Shown here in pieces: positions 39,609-58,151 of a stretch of 64,000 nucleotides of DNA. Source of the DNA: Taenia hydatigena (Eukaryota; Platyhelminthes; Cestoda; Cyclophyllidea; Taeniidae). Under the pieces are notes generated by a model that worked only from the letters and a program-made list of their open reading frames with translations, made no database searches and was not told the origin of the DNA. Made by a program: the position numbers and the translations under genes. How positions within the stretch are numbered: position 1 is the first letter of the stretch; every line of letters starts with the position of its first letter. The DNA lies in NCBI GenBank assembly GCA_036345935.2, contig JADWOT020000003.1, forward strand, positions 23,454,509-23,518,508, in the 5' to 3' direction.

Positions 39609-41293
39609 ATGCAAAATGGGGAGCTGCCTCCAAGTGCTCGACGGTTAATTAAGGTGTAGAGGGACAAATATGTAACCCGCCTCTGGTGACAGAAGAAAAA
39701 CATTTGACTCCATGCATTCCCTCGACCGCGGTAGACCCGTCGAAGCATCCGTCGTCGACCCACTCAAAAGCCACCTTCCTTATTGACCTCAAATGACATG
39801 TGCGACAGCAATCGTGTCAAGACAGGTCTGGTAAAATGGCTCACATGAAAAGAGGCGCTGCACCTCCTCCTTCTTGACCATTCACTGTTCAGGCCTTGGT
39901 GGAGACTTAATAAGGAGTGCTAAGCACTCCGATTTGACCTACGAAACATTTGAGGCATACACTTTGGAATCTTCTTGTGATGTCTTCTTGCCTTTTTCAT
40001 TATCACAAAAATGAATTACGGCCAAAGTGCATAAATTTGACGCTCAGCTCGTTAAAATCAACTGCAGAGGGCTTGCAAGATCAAGGCAATAAAATACTTG
40101 CTGGTCTTCAGTTATAATTCCCAAAGTGCTCCGCACCGCTTCTGTTATGTTTCAGCATAGTGTCGTGCGCATCGTGCCCGCCCGTTGCAGTAAACCAGTT
40201 GAACTGACGTCCGATTCCAGAGATATGAGTGTACTATTCCCTCACCAGCCTTGTGATGAGGCCTCTAGAGCAGTTGAAGCAGCAGATCGCACCACTTAGG
40301 ATGTGTTTGTAATCACTTCTTCTAAGCAATGAAGTATCCAAATGATCGGTGGGTGCATAGTGCCGAGGCACACCTTGCATTCTTGTCAATGGTGAAGGCA
40401 TATGCCTATTAACACTGACGCGTCCATGATAAACCAATGTGTCAAGCAAAGCAGCAATACATGCTGTGAATGCCGCTGCAAGTCGTAGTCGCCCACGTCA
40501 TTTGGAATGGAGGAATCAAGACGGGAGGTGAGTGCATGGGCATCACACGGCATGAGTGCACAGGTGGTGATAAGTGTCGAAGGCTGTCGAACTGCCATTC
40601 ATCTGCTTCTTGCACCATCTGAAAAGCTGCCATTGAAAAGCATCGCTTGTTGGTAAAACCTACGTCCAGCGACCACCTCAAAATCGTACTTTGCACAACA
40701 GCAACAGACAACCAATGCGACAGCCCACTGAACCACTGAAGTCCTGTGAATCAAACAGGCATGTGACACTGTAACAAAAACGACGCGGCAAAAAAAGACT
40801 GAATGCAGAGCATCAGCTCCTTAAATGACTTTCGGTAAGTGTCCCCAAGAATGCCGATTGGTATGTGAAATGCATCCGTCGCTGAGCGTCCTTCTGCCTC
40901 ACATTGGCGTCGACAAGGTGCCTCACTGATGTTAGAAGCAAACATCTTCTCGCCTCTACCCGAAGTTGACGACAGGCATTAGCGGCGTTGGATACATGTG
41001 TTGCGCTCATAAAAGGCGGGGAGACCCCTCTGTGACCCAATATTCGCCGAGCCATGCATTCAACCATGCAAACCCTTCAGTCCACGCGTCTGCACACAAA
41101 CGTACTTCCAAAAAAACGCTTAATAAACATCTCCACATTCCAAAAGTCTCCTCGTGTATTCTCGTCCTTTTCTCATAAAACGAGTTAAAAAGGTGCTTCA
41201 TTAGCAACATGAAGGCTCGCAGTTCCGCATCAATGATGCGGCCCTCCGTACGCAAATTTGTCATAGCCTTCAAATCGCAGTCATCAAAAGCGC
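39609..41293 (-). other. sequence downstream of the left kinase gene
   Basis: The 3' part of the left palindrome arm. It contains several short open frames mirrored exactly in the right arm at 58152-59836. None has a recognisable domain, and identity between arms cannot be read as selection because the whole arm is homogenised. It probably includes the kinase 3' untranslated region. Confidence 0.5.
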
Positions 41294-44490
<3,197 letters not shown>

Positions 44491-44504
44491 TGCACGCTCA
44501 CAAA

Positions 44505-45984
44505 CTGTGGGTTCCCTTTTTACCACATTTCAAAAGACTATCTTCTTGGATGTGGGTGTGGGGACCAAATTTTTCACAAACTTGCGTATACTTTTCGTCA
44601 TGTTGTTGGCGAAGAGGAAGATTGATTGGATGACTTTGTACGACCTGAGAGCAGATACAGCTTGCAGCAATTAAAAGTGGCGCCAGAGTGGCCTGGCTTG
44701 TGTACGATTTATTAGCCAAGCACCTAGCTGTATGGACGTTAAGCACACGCGACGAAAGTCGTCTTACTAAACAATCAAAATCCTTGTCAGTAATATGCAT
44801 TGACAAATTACTAAAAGAAATGGGGATCTTCTGAACCCACCTAAATACTGCGACAAATATATTCTGACAATAAAGTGCCGAGAAAAGCTCATACCTTGAT
44901 GCTCCGAAAACAAAAGACACAAAAGAGGAAAGACGGTCCAACAATTAAGAAATCACCGGACTTCAAAAAATTATGGTCGTTTCCTTACACCAAAGGTGCC
45001 TGCCTGATAAAATCATGGAAAATACAAATAGTTGTTTAAGTCAACATTTACCAAAAGCCCTCGGGTAGACCTACTGCAATAGTTAGGGTGAAATGAGGAG
45101 AGCAGTTGGCAGTAGAAAATGAACAAGCCGGAAGCACGTTGGCTGTGGCGAAAGCAGTAAAAGCAAAAGCACAATGAGTGACATGGATATGTAAAAATAG
45201 ACGGATGCTTTTATGAACTAACTAGTTTGCAGCAATCTGTCAGGAACTCGAAGGTCTATCAGCAAAGCGTAAGCCTCAATATCTTTAGAAAAGAGGTGTA
45301 CAAGAGCTTCTATCAGTGGTAGGTGAACAACTTCATAAGCACGTCCACCTCAAGACTTGAAAGCGAACAGTGAGATTCGAAGGTCAATAATTGGGTGGCT
45401 TAAACAAATAATTGCCGAACTGCCAACCTCAGAGTTAACACACTCAATGTGCCATAAATCAAGTCGGTAGTCCCTCACTTTGTCTGATTTATGGTAAAAA
45501 AGGTGAATAATTATGGGGACATTGGAAACAGGTGATTTCGACAAACGCTACATTTGATGATTGCATGCAGTTCGGCTAAGTATCCATCGTTGACTTTTGA
45601 CTAAAAAATCCTGTCAAAAGTTTCAATATAGATAGATTCTTAGCAAAATATCACGTTTTAATCATAATTGAAGCCATTCGTGCTCATTTAGGCTTTTTCG
45701 ACTAGAAGCACTCTCGCCTTTTTACAACGTCAATTTATGTAGCATACAAACTGAAGCCGATTGCTGATTGTTTTCGCTTTTACAATTAATGTTGACTGCA
45801 GGCACTACTATCCGCCATCAAATTATAAATATCACAAAATTGTACTTGGTTGTGATGCTAGTTCCCCGTGCTAAGTGTGTGAGTGTGAGTGCCAGTGTGA
45901 GCACACAATGTTATTGAGATTCTCTTCCCATATTCACATAAAGGCTATTGGCAAGCCAATTTTTGTGTAGTCTTTGATATTTTG
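44505..45984. other. upstream region of the left kinase gene
   Basis: The exact mirror of 53461-54940. It should hold the kinase promoter and any missing 5' exons. A 148-codon open frame (44498-44944, minus strand) runs toward the kinase but in a frame that does not join exon 1, and its sequence is not recognisable. Confidence 0.45.
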
Positions 45985-45985
45985 T

Positions 45986-46215
45986 CGTTAAGTGCAGTGA
46001 TCGGATGCAACCGACCTCAATTTCCATGCCCAAACACTCAATCCAGTACAGCATAAGGCCTTTTGATGTGGGACAATGGCTGATGCTTACTGAGGCAGTC
46101 AGCGTGTGCCAACGTCTTGCATTGCACGATGATCGCAAGCAACTGTGTTCGTCAATCCCAAAGAACAATTGCTCCCTTCCTTCACTCATTTTTAATACAG
46201 TTGGCGCCAATCGGC
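45986..46215 (+). repeat. second, older inverted segment beside the left arm
   Basis: These 230 bp match the reverse complement of 50057-50286 with about ten differences. The partner lies inside intron 3 of the degraded kinase, 3.17 kb away from the right arm. Here the segment abuts the left arm directly, marking a deletion junction on the left or an insertion on the right. Confidence 0.85.
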
Positions 46216-46644
46216 TCTCAGGATTTTCGAACAGTTTTCGCCGAGATTTGAATAAGAACAGCAAGTAATTTAAGTTACTAACGGATCCTAAGAAGTGGCT
46301 TCAGTTTTTTACAGTAATTGAGATCTATGCGGCAACAAAATTTAACCAAATTTGTAGAGCACTATTTTTTGACTGATATAATTTATTTTGAAATCCTAGG
46401 TCTGTTTAATTTTTACAGCAAGGGTTTTGGTGAATCCGTTCAGTGTTAGTAAGTATCGCCCTATTCTTTCTGATTTTCTACATATACAATTCTTAAGTAT
46501 TTTGTTGAGAAATATTGATTGTTGATTTGAAAGTTTCGGTAGAATATTTAACTCGTTTTTTAACAACGGTATTTTCGTATTTGCTAATCATATTTGCAAT
46601 ACACATGTTTTAAATATACCTTTTAAGCAAGAGATGAATACAAT

Positions 46645-47014
46645 GCTTTGCTTGTTTTGACTGGAGCATACGGTATCGGTCACTTAGGTAACTATATTGT
46701 CATAGCCAGGTTGGTTGGCCTCCGATCCGTGCCAGTAGCATCATTTTTCTCTGTTTATAGTATGCATATTGTAGCACCTGGTTTGCTTGAACTACAGGTT
46801 TTGGTTAGGTTCACAGAGTTGGCCATATTGCCCTAGCTAAGTCGGCTGGCCTCCGGACCATACCAGCAGCTTATTCCCCTTTGTCTGGTAAATATATATA
46901 TTCTGCTCTAGCATTCTGCCTATTTTTCCTTTGAGGGAGTCTTGGGACGCTAAAATGTATATTCTGCTCTAGTATTATGCCTTCTTTCTCCTTCAAGGAA
47001 GGCTCGAGACGCCA
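46645..47014 (+). repeat. tandem copies of the 170-bp repeat
   Basis: A partial copy (about 46645-46772), a nearly full copy (46780-46954) and a tail fragment (46955-47014) all lie in the same orientation. Shared blocks are GGTTGGCCTCCG or GGCTGGCCTCCGG, GCCAGTAGC or CCAGCAGC, and TATATTCTGCTCTAG. Confidence 0.75.
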
Positions 47015-47074
47015 CTGTGGTAGAACAATTTAAATCAAGCATTGAAGGGGCAGGTTGATTATCCCGATGTAGAC

Positions 47075-47216
47075 AGTTGTAGTGTCTTGTTTGTTGGAAC
47101 TACCGGTTTCGGTCAAGTCCACAGAGGTGGCCGTACTGCCCTATCTGCGTGGGCTGGCCTCCGGGCCATGCCAGTAGCCTATTTCCTTCTGTCCGTTGAG
47201 CCTTGGAACGCTACAC
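47075..47216 (+). repeat. copy of the 170-bp repeat
   Basis: It contains GGAACTACCGGTTTCGGTCA, then AGAGGTGGCCGTACTGCCCT, then GGGCCATGCCAGTAGC, and ends near AACGCTACAC. The part around TATATTCT is missing. Confidence 0.75.
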
Positions 47217-48061
47217 AGTACTACCCTCTGACTTCTCTGTACGCTATCGATCCACTATTTTGCCTGACGCAAAAAATTCCGAAGATTGCCCAATCCTCTA
47301 ATGCCGGATTGAATGTCAGGGACGAGGGTGGATAAAAAAGCCACGGAAAATTTGTCTTGTTAATAATTTTTGTTAATGACTATGCAAAATAAGCTAAAAA
47401 TCTTGCAAAATGTTTTTGGTTGGGTAGACTTGCTTTGTTAGTTTTATTAGTGCGCGCAACACTTTAATAAGAACAAGGATCATGTTTGTTTAATTAGGAT
47501 CAAGATCTTGTAAAAAACTTATTTGCCCAAAAGCTGTTTTGAAGTAGGCTAATCGTGTTTTTAACAAATTGCTTATACAGAGGTCTTATTTCTTGCCAAA
47601 TTCCAAGGTCGTACTAGCAAGCCGCGCAGTTTAAATCCTGGGGTGACGAGGTAAGTTCATTCATTATCATGGTTTGTTCTAAGTTCTATCTTCAACTGTT
47701 CATTTACAGTAGTGTTTGGATGACACTTCATTGGTTTATAGGACCCTAGGTTTGGTGGTTTATTAAGCGCTGTGTTAGATCTTTGTGGAATAACTCATTA
47801 CGATGTTTCAAGCATTTATGATTAGTTTATTTGCCCGCTATAGGAGAGTGTATACAGCAATTCGTATTTTGATTTACGCATCTATGTACTATCTTGCGCT
47901 GGCCTCTTTTTTAGCCTTCGCACTACTTTTTTCGACACCGCCGTCACCGCCATCAGTCAATTTGTCGCCTCTTCCACAAAAGGCATAGGCGAAAATGCCC
48001 GCAAGATACTAATTTCACGAAGATGCCGTCGTCTCCACCGAAACCTTAGTCTGACCGGCAT

Positions 48062-51000
48062 TTGCAATATGCTTGTGCTAACTGCAATTTTGAGCAGCCA
48101 TCCTTCTCAGTTAGATGCGGAGATATCCTTCTTGTCCCTGAAAATGTAACTAATCAATATATTTCAGCGAAAAATCCACTGACTTATGGGTCCGGTTTTG
48201 TGCGCAAAGCTGGTACATTTATTCTCCGTCCCGCAGTCGGTAAGTCGTCCTCATGTGTTTTTGTGTATTTGTTAGATTGAATTGTTTTGAGGCAATAAGT
48301 CTTGTGTTTGACGGCTCATAACAGTTCACCCTTCCCTTTTTTTGCGCATTCGTAGTTTTAACACCCTTTCGCTCATTGCGGACATTCAAAATGTAAAAAA
48401 GGAGGAATTAAGTTGATTAACTCATTTTGCATGCTCGGCAACATCTTTCTTCATCACATTGCACAACGGAGTATGCATTGAGGAACAAATTTCGTGACAC
48501 AATGCGTTGGGTATGAGTGGCAGAATATCGCCTCGCACATCACTGATCGTAAGAATTTTAAAAAGCTGAGTATGCCTGCTTTTTGTGATGACGAAGTTGT
48601 TGGAAGGAAAGGCTAGCTTATCATGTGCTGGAGGTGTGTGTGCGTCGTAAAGCGAGCCTTTTAATCAGCTCTCAATCAACTTATCCGCTAAGCTAAAGTT
48701 GTTACTGAGTGCATGTGATTTTAGGTATTTGCTATGGGAATGCTTAGTTGCACTTCAAAATGTGTATTTATGTATTATTTATACCCACTTCTCGTTAGAT
48801 GGTGAGAGTATCGGCTTGACTGTTCGCACCGATACTTAGTCAAATGTGGCCCATTACAAGATCGAATTGAACGCCAGCAAACAGTACTACTTAATTGTGT
48901 CTTCCCCATTTGAGCGACTAATTGATCTTATCTCACACTACATGGGTGAGTTGGCCTCGAGCTCTTTCCCTGCTTTTTGCGATTCGTGTGTAAAGCTGTC
49001 GATATACGTGTGAAGAAGGTGTAGTATTTGCTGGGAATTGTGGCACTTTTTTAGACGCTTGTGTTGTACGAATGCCATTATGAAGGGTTTGCTGAGGAAT
49101 AATTCTAGCGAAATGAATGCTCCATCTGATCTTATTGCATAAATTTGTTGTCGTGAGCCCATGCATGTTCAAGCATTGAATGCAGTAGTCTGGTCTCAGT
49201 GTCACATTGCTTTAGAGGAGTATGAGAGTAGTGAAATCGTAATATTTTTTGCACTTGCCATGATAGGTGTATTGAGAAGTTTCTTTTTCTAATTCTAGCT
49301 AATCCAAATTGTCTACAGTGCACCCAACTTAAACCCCACCTTTCACCCTTAACCAAAAACAATTCGATGGTTCAAATAAGGGGATTGAAGATTTTTACTA
49401 CGGCAATCGTTGGTACTGGTGGTTTTGCTAATGTTTATCATGGCTCTTGGCATGCTCAGGAGGATGCTGTAAAGTCCTTTAAACACCTAACATCCACCGC
49501 AATGCCCTGCAGGAAACTGCAAATCTTGAAGTCTCTTGACTCTTCTTACTGCATCCGAGTGTTTGACGTCTTCCACGATACAATACCAATGATGGGAACA
49601 TCAATGGTAATATTCATGGAAATGATGGATTGGGGCTCACTGAAGCATTTCCCTTTAACATCTAAGGCTAAGACGACGCCGTTCGATGGTCTGATGGATA
49701 AAACGAAAAAGATAAATGCCTTCTAATTCCTATATGTAAAACTGTGTGCATTCCCCAATATCGAGTGATCTAATGGCTTCATTTGGGAGCCCTTAAGTAG
49801 GAGGCGAGGCCTCATTTATCACACAGTGATATTGTTGTGAAAGTGGTGCACATTGCGATAGATGGCAATCAATTAATCACACATCGTATGGAAACTTGAA
49901 CTTCGTTGATCAGGATAACGACGAAAAGTGACAGCACATGCATGGAGATGGTGTGGTACTGGGTACTCAAAAGCATTGAAATTGTAGACGCACTCTAAAG
50001 GCAATCAAACATCTGGCCAACTACGGTGTTTGTCTTTACAGTGTACAGTCTTGACGGCCAATTGGCGCCACCTGTATTAAAAATGGGTGAAGGAAGGGAG
50101 CAATTGTTCTTTGGGATTGACGAGCACAGTTGCTTGCGATCATCGTGAAATGCAAGACGTTGGCACACGCTGACTGCCTCAGTAGGCACCAGCCATTGTC
50201 CTACATCAAAAGGCCTTATGCTGTACTGGACTGAGTGTTTGGGCATGGAAATTGAGGTCGGTTGCATCCGATCACTGCACTTAACGCGATTCGTGCTTTT
50301 GAATGAGAACCTCTAAAATGAGCACTTTAGGGTAGGCGACGATGAGAAGCAAACTGACCAGATTCTGGAGGCTTTAAAGACTTGGATATCAAATGTAGGA
50401 AGTCGGTGCGTTTATACTCCTCGAAGTTGTTCCTTTCGAATCTTATTCTTTACTGTAAATTAATGGTCCTGACTTGCCTCGGAAGCTCATAGTACTGGTG
50501 AAGTCGTTCGTGTCATATGGCAACAAAATTTGCCTCACGAGTGTTTGTTCGTTGATGGATCAGTGTTCCTTACACATCCGGTGCGCTATTGGCTTGAAAT
50601 GCATCAAGAATTATTAGATGTCAATCGATGTTGAGTTTGTGACATCTAATGGAATGTTGTGTGTTGGAAGCATTAAGTGGTTGGGTGTGGGATTGATAAC
50701 ACGCATCCGGTTTTCTCTGCTGCACGCAGATTGCAAGTGGAATGGACTATTTGGAGGGGAAAGAGATAGTGCACACAAATTTGAAAGATGCCAATGTCCT
50801 CCTCCACAGTGATGGCAGTGTCAAACTCGCGGATATAGGCATTCGAGGTATCCTCGCTCCAGTCAATGAAGTCTCTGCAGGTATGGCATTTCCTTTGGTT
50901 GGTTAATGACGGCTTTTGTGGCACTGTTACTCGTTCAGGTAGGCGGAATTAATAATTGTTCAGTTTTTAGTACGGGACGCAACTTTGTTTAGAAATTGAT

Positions 51001-52263
51001 TAAGACGCTAGTTATGGGAAGGTCTTGTTTGATTGTATAGAGTGTGCATGCTTAAAAAATCACTCCAACTTACGCCAATCTGCTGCTTGCTCGCAGATGT
51101 GCTTCGAGCGGACCACTTTGGTGTTTTTGTAAATCCACTACCTGTAGTGGAGATTGGGTGATAACTTGCCCATTGTCTGGGTGTGTCTCATTGTTCTCAC
51201 TAAAAAGTGTGTGTACCCCTTGCATTGGATGTTGGCGAAGTGGATAAAGGAGGCGTTTTGTCTGCATAGAGACGTTTGCTTTCGATTGCTGGTCGGCGCC
51301 AGAACTGGAAAGCCACCCAACAAGTTTCACCATAAAATCGGATGTTTGGGCGTTTGGGATCCTCGGTTATGTCGTCTTGACACGTGATGCAGAGCCCTAC
51401 TATGGTGTTACTTTGTTTTCGCGATAACTTCTTCTTCTCAGTAATGTGATTAGTAGCTGCGATGCATGTCTGCGCTTACTTCATTGGTGAAGTGTCGTGT
51501 CATAGGAACGAAGCACGCTCTCGCCAGTATAAGCCAAGAATGATAGTGCTACTTGTGGATCACTGGCGTGGTCGGTACCTAAATGGCAGGCTAGTGGGAA
51601 GTCCGAGTGCATTTACATTCTTCAGTTGGAAGCTCGTAAACATGCATGGGCACGATGTTTCATATACTCTATCGAATATTGCAGTGTGTGCACATTGCTT
51701 CAACAACGTTGCATTTGGAATTTGTTCATTTGGTAGTGGGTACTTGTTGGTATAGGGGAATGTCTCACGGAGCTCATTGGTTGTTTCACTCCTGCAAAAG
51801 AAGTAGCTCTTCCAAAAAGCGTTGTGGTGGAGGTGTATGTGCATAAGTTGAATTGTTTACGTTTATTGGAATGTATTTAGCCAGCACAAACCACTGACCT
51901 GTGTGCAGCCTTCACGATCAGTGGACTATGAGGCATGCAACGCCCAAGCATTCAACCATGTGTGGAAGGGTGCGTTCCATTTAAATGGAGCCTTTTGCTG
52001 TGGCCGCAGAAAGTGGGGAAGTAGGTCGCACGAACCAACCCTAACTTTGCTGCATTTCGCTGATAGGCTGGAAAATGTCAGCGATTCCCCGATACCTATC
52101 CCTTGGTGCCAGACCAATGAAATTGCCGAACCTTGATGAGGGAATGTACAACAATCTAAAGACGTGTTGGGAGTACAACCCAGAAGATAGACTCAGTTTC
52201 CGCGAGATTTTGGGCTGGACGTATGGTTCTGGTGAGGAGTATGCAAATAGTTTACCCTCCTAG
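48062..52263 (+). pseudogene. degraded Src-type kinase in the palindrome spacer
   Basis: A diverged paralogue of the flanking kinases with the same exon plan. Exon 1 remnant (to 48239) has CGDILLVPEN and GTFILRP but lacks the middle of SH3. Exon 2 (48799-48945, 147 nt) encodes SH2 with HYKIELNASKQYY. Exon 3 (49299-49711) carries GTGGFANVYHG and AVK. Exon 4 (50730-50880) reads VHTNLKDANVLL and ADIG. Exon 5 (51270-51404, 135 nt) reads TIKSDVWAFGIL. Exon 6 (52067-52263, 197 nt) reads CWEYNPEDR and ends in TAG. Exons 5 and 6 have exactly the lengths of the intact genes, and all phases agree. Lesions are an in-frame TAG at 48837-48839, the exon 3 donor GT changed to AT at 49712, and the catalytic Asp replaced by Asn. 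A transcribed pseudokinase with altered splicing is possible but less likely. Confidence 0.8.
50057..50286 (-). repeat. partner of the older inverted segment
   Basis: The reverse complement of 45986-46215 at about 95 percent identity. It lies within intron 3 of the degraded kinase. Confidence 0.85.
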
Positions 52264-53460
52264 TGTTGTTGTGCATGTACGGGATGAACACGCGGTCTCC
52301 ATTTCCTAACTTTACGGATGATAATTTTACTTATTAATTCGTAATGAGTGTTTTTTTTTTCCTTTTTTACACGAGAAATACACAGATGCGTGATATCTGT
52401 GCCGACTGTTAGGGCAGAAATAGTGGTTGTTGGTCGTGTAGGCTGGTACCGGGTGATTTTTTGGTACTAGGTAAGAATGGGGTGCGCTGCGGCACCTATA
52501 GTACGTGTTAGATTTGCCTTTATGAGTGATGTGTAATGTATTGTCTATTGTCGCCCGACTGATTGATTGTTTGCCAAATTGGGAAATTGTGGCGTTCGCA
52601 AGATGTGTTAATGTTAGGAGTGTGGTGTGCCAGTGCATAGCCTGTGGGTCCTGCTCGAGGTCGCCTAAAGTCGACCCATTGTGAGGGAGGTATGTGAAAA
52701 GCACAGGGCAGGGCTAGGAGACTGGCGGCTCGATGTGGTTAATCATGTTGCAGAGGATAAGTTGAATGTGAAGTAGCTTATGTGTCCACGTATTTAAAGG
52801 ACGAATTGGCTAATTGAATTGGTGGGTGGATTGTTCTGATCTTCTGGGCGTGGTTCACAGCGCACCTACCTTAAAGTCTTTCACGGCGACTATCACGACG
52901 TAGTTGGGTCTTTAGAATCACTATTGGAAGAAGGCTTGATTTACGGTATCCACTTCTCTTTGTGACCTGCTCGTATCTCAGTGATTCTTCACAACCTATC
53001 TGGCTCCTAAATAAATCAGTAGAGAAGTGGAGAGGTGTCCCTTGTTAACATAGATACCACCATCACGTAGATGCCTCAAGCAGTTGCATGATAAGTTCTT
53101 CCTACTCATTGAGGTGGCGTGCCGTTCCCCTTAGTGCATTTGAAAACGTTGGATGCAGCCGCAAATCCGTTGTCATGCACCTTAACGGATTTAGCATCAG
53201 CCAAAAATGGGTCTCTTCGGTGTTGCTAAGACTTGTCAATTAGCCACAAAAAAAGAAAAATTGATGCTTAGGATGGGGCTCGTGCGCAGCTGCACGAGTT
53301 TAACGTTTCAAGTTTTCAACGCACTTTAACGAGTTATAAAAGTTCATCACAGGAAAGCTGGCTTTACTAAGCTTCTCATGTTAGAAACACGTATTCGTGT
53401 GGAAAAAGTAAATCCTACGTTTGATCGTGTTGAACGCATTCAGGTATTTGTAATGCTCGC
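52264..53460. other. spacer between degraded kinase and right arm
   Basis: No gene is supported. The minus-strand frame at 52327-52704 (125 codons) has no recognisable domain. This piece has no counterpart next to the left arm. Confidence 0.5.
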
Positions 53461-54940
53461 CAAAATATCAAAGACTACACAAAAATTGGCTTGCCAATAG
53501 CCTTTATGTGAATATGGGAAGAGAATCTCAATAACATTGTGTGCTCACACTGGCACTCACACTCACACACTTAGCACGGGGAACTAGCATCACAACCAAG
53601 TACAATTTTGTGATATTTATAATTTGATGGCGGATAGTAGTGCCTGCAGTCAACATTAATTGTAAAAGCGAAAACAATCAGCAATCGGCTTCAGTTTGTA
53701 TGCTACATAAATTGACGTTGTAAAAAGGCGAGAGTGCTTCTAGTCGAAAAAGCCTAAATGAGCACGAATGGCTTCAATTATGATTAAAACGTGATATTTT
53801 GCTAAGAATCTATCTATATTGAAACTTTTGACAGGATTTTTTAGTCAAAAGTCAACGATGGATACTTAGCCGAACTGCATGCAATCATCAAATGTAGCGT
53901 TTGTCGAAATCACCTGTTTCCAATGTCCCCATAATTATTCACCTTTTTTACCATAAATCAGACAAAGTGAGGGACTACCGACTTGATTTATGGCACATTG
54001 AGTGTGTTAACTCTGAGGTTGGCAGTTCGGCAATTATTTGTTTAAGCCACCCAATTATTGACCTTCGAATCTCACTGTTCGCTTTCAAGTCTTGAGGTGG
54101 ACGTGCTTATGAAGTTGTTCACCTACCACTGATAGAAGCTCTTGTACACCTCTTTTCTAAAGATATTGAGGCTTACGCTTTGCTGATAGACCTTCGAGTT
54201 CCTGACAGATTGCTGCAAACTAGTTAGTTCATAAAAGCATCCGTCTATTTTTACATATCCATGTCACTCATTGTGCTTTTGCTTTTACTGCTTTCGCCAC
54301 AGCCAACGTGCTTCCGGCTTGTTCATTTTCTACTGCCAACTGCTCTCCTCATTTCACCCTAACTATTGCAGTAGGTCTACCCGAGGGCTTTTGGTAAATG
54401 TTGACTTAAACAACTATTTGTATTTTCCATGATTTTATCAGGCAGGCACCTTTGGTGTAAGGAAACGACCATAATTTTTTGAAGTCCGGTGATTTCTTAA
54501 TTGTTGGACCGTCTTTCCTCTTTTGTGTCTTTTGTTTTCGGAGCATCAAGGTATGAGCTTTTCTCGGCACTTTATTGTCAGAATATATTTGTCGCAGTAT
54601 TTAGGTGGGTTCAGAAGATCCCCATTTCTTTTAGTAATTTGTCAATGCATATTACTGACAAGGATTTTGATTGTTTAGTAAGACGACTTTCGTCGCGTGT
54701 GCTTAACGTCCATACAGCTAGGTGCTTGGCTAATAAATCGTACACAAGCCAGGCCACTCTGGCGCCACTTTTAATTGCTGCAAGCTGTATCTGCTCTCAG
54801 GTCGTACAAAGTCATCCAATCAATCTTCCTCTTCGCCAACAACATGACGAAAAGTATACGCAAGTTTGTGAAAAATTTGGTCCCCACACCCACATCCAAG
54901 AAGATAGTCTTTTGAAATGTGGTAAAAAGGGAACCCACAG
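53461..54940. other. upstream region of the right kinase gene
   Basis: The mirror of 44505-45984. Exon 1 of the kinase has an acceptor CACAG ending at 54940, which suggests that at least one more 5' exon exists. The open frame at 54501-54947 is in another frame from exon 1. Confidence 0.45.
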
Positions 54941-54954
54941 TTTGTGAGCGTGCA

Positions 54955-58151
<3,197 letters not shown>

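Larger units (their letters stand above)
46216..48050. other. palindrome spacer, repeat-rich part
   Basis: No gene is supported. It holds at least four full or partial copies of the roughly 170-bp interspersed repeat between 46645 and 47216. A frame at 47803-47988 has a hydrophobic stretch and lies just upstream of the degraded kinase, but its relation to it is unclear. Confidence 0.55.

Noticed and set aside
52327..52704. A 125-codon minus-strand frame in the palindrome spacer
   Set aside because: No domain, no splice context and no counterpart elsewhere in the window.
54501..54947. A 148-codon open frame upstream of the kinase (mirrored at 44498-44944)
   Set aside because: It runs in a different frame from kinase exon 1, has no recognisable domain, and lacks independent support because arm identity comes from homogenisation. 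Part of it could still be an unrecognised 5' exon.
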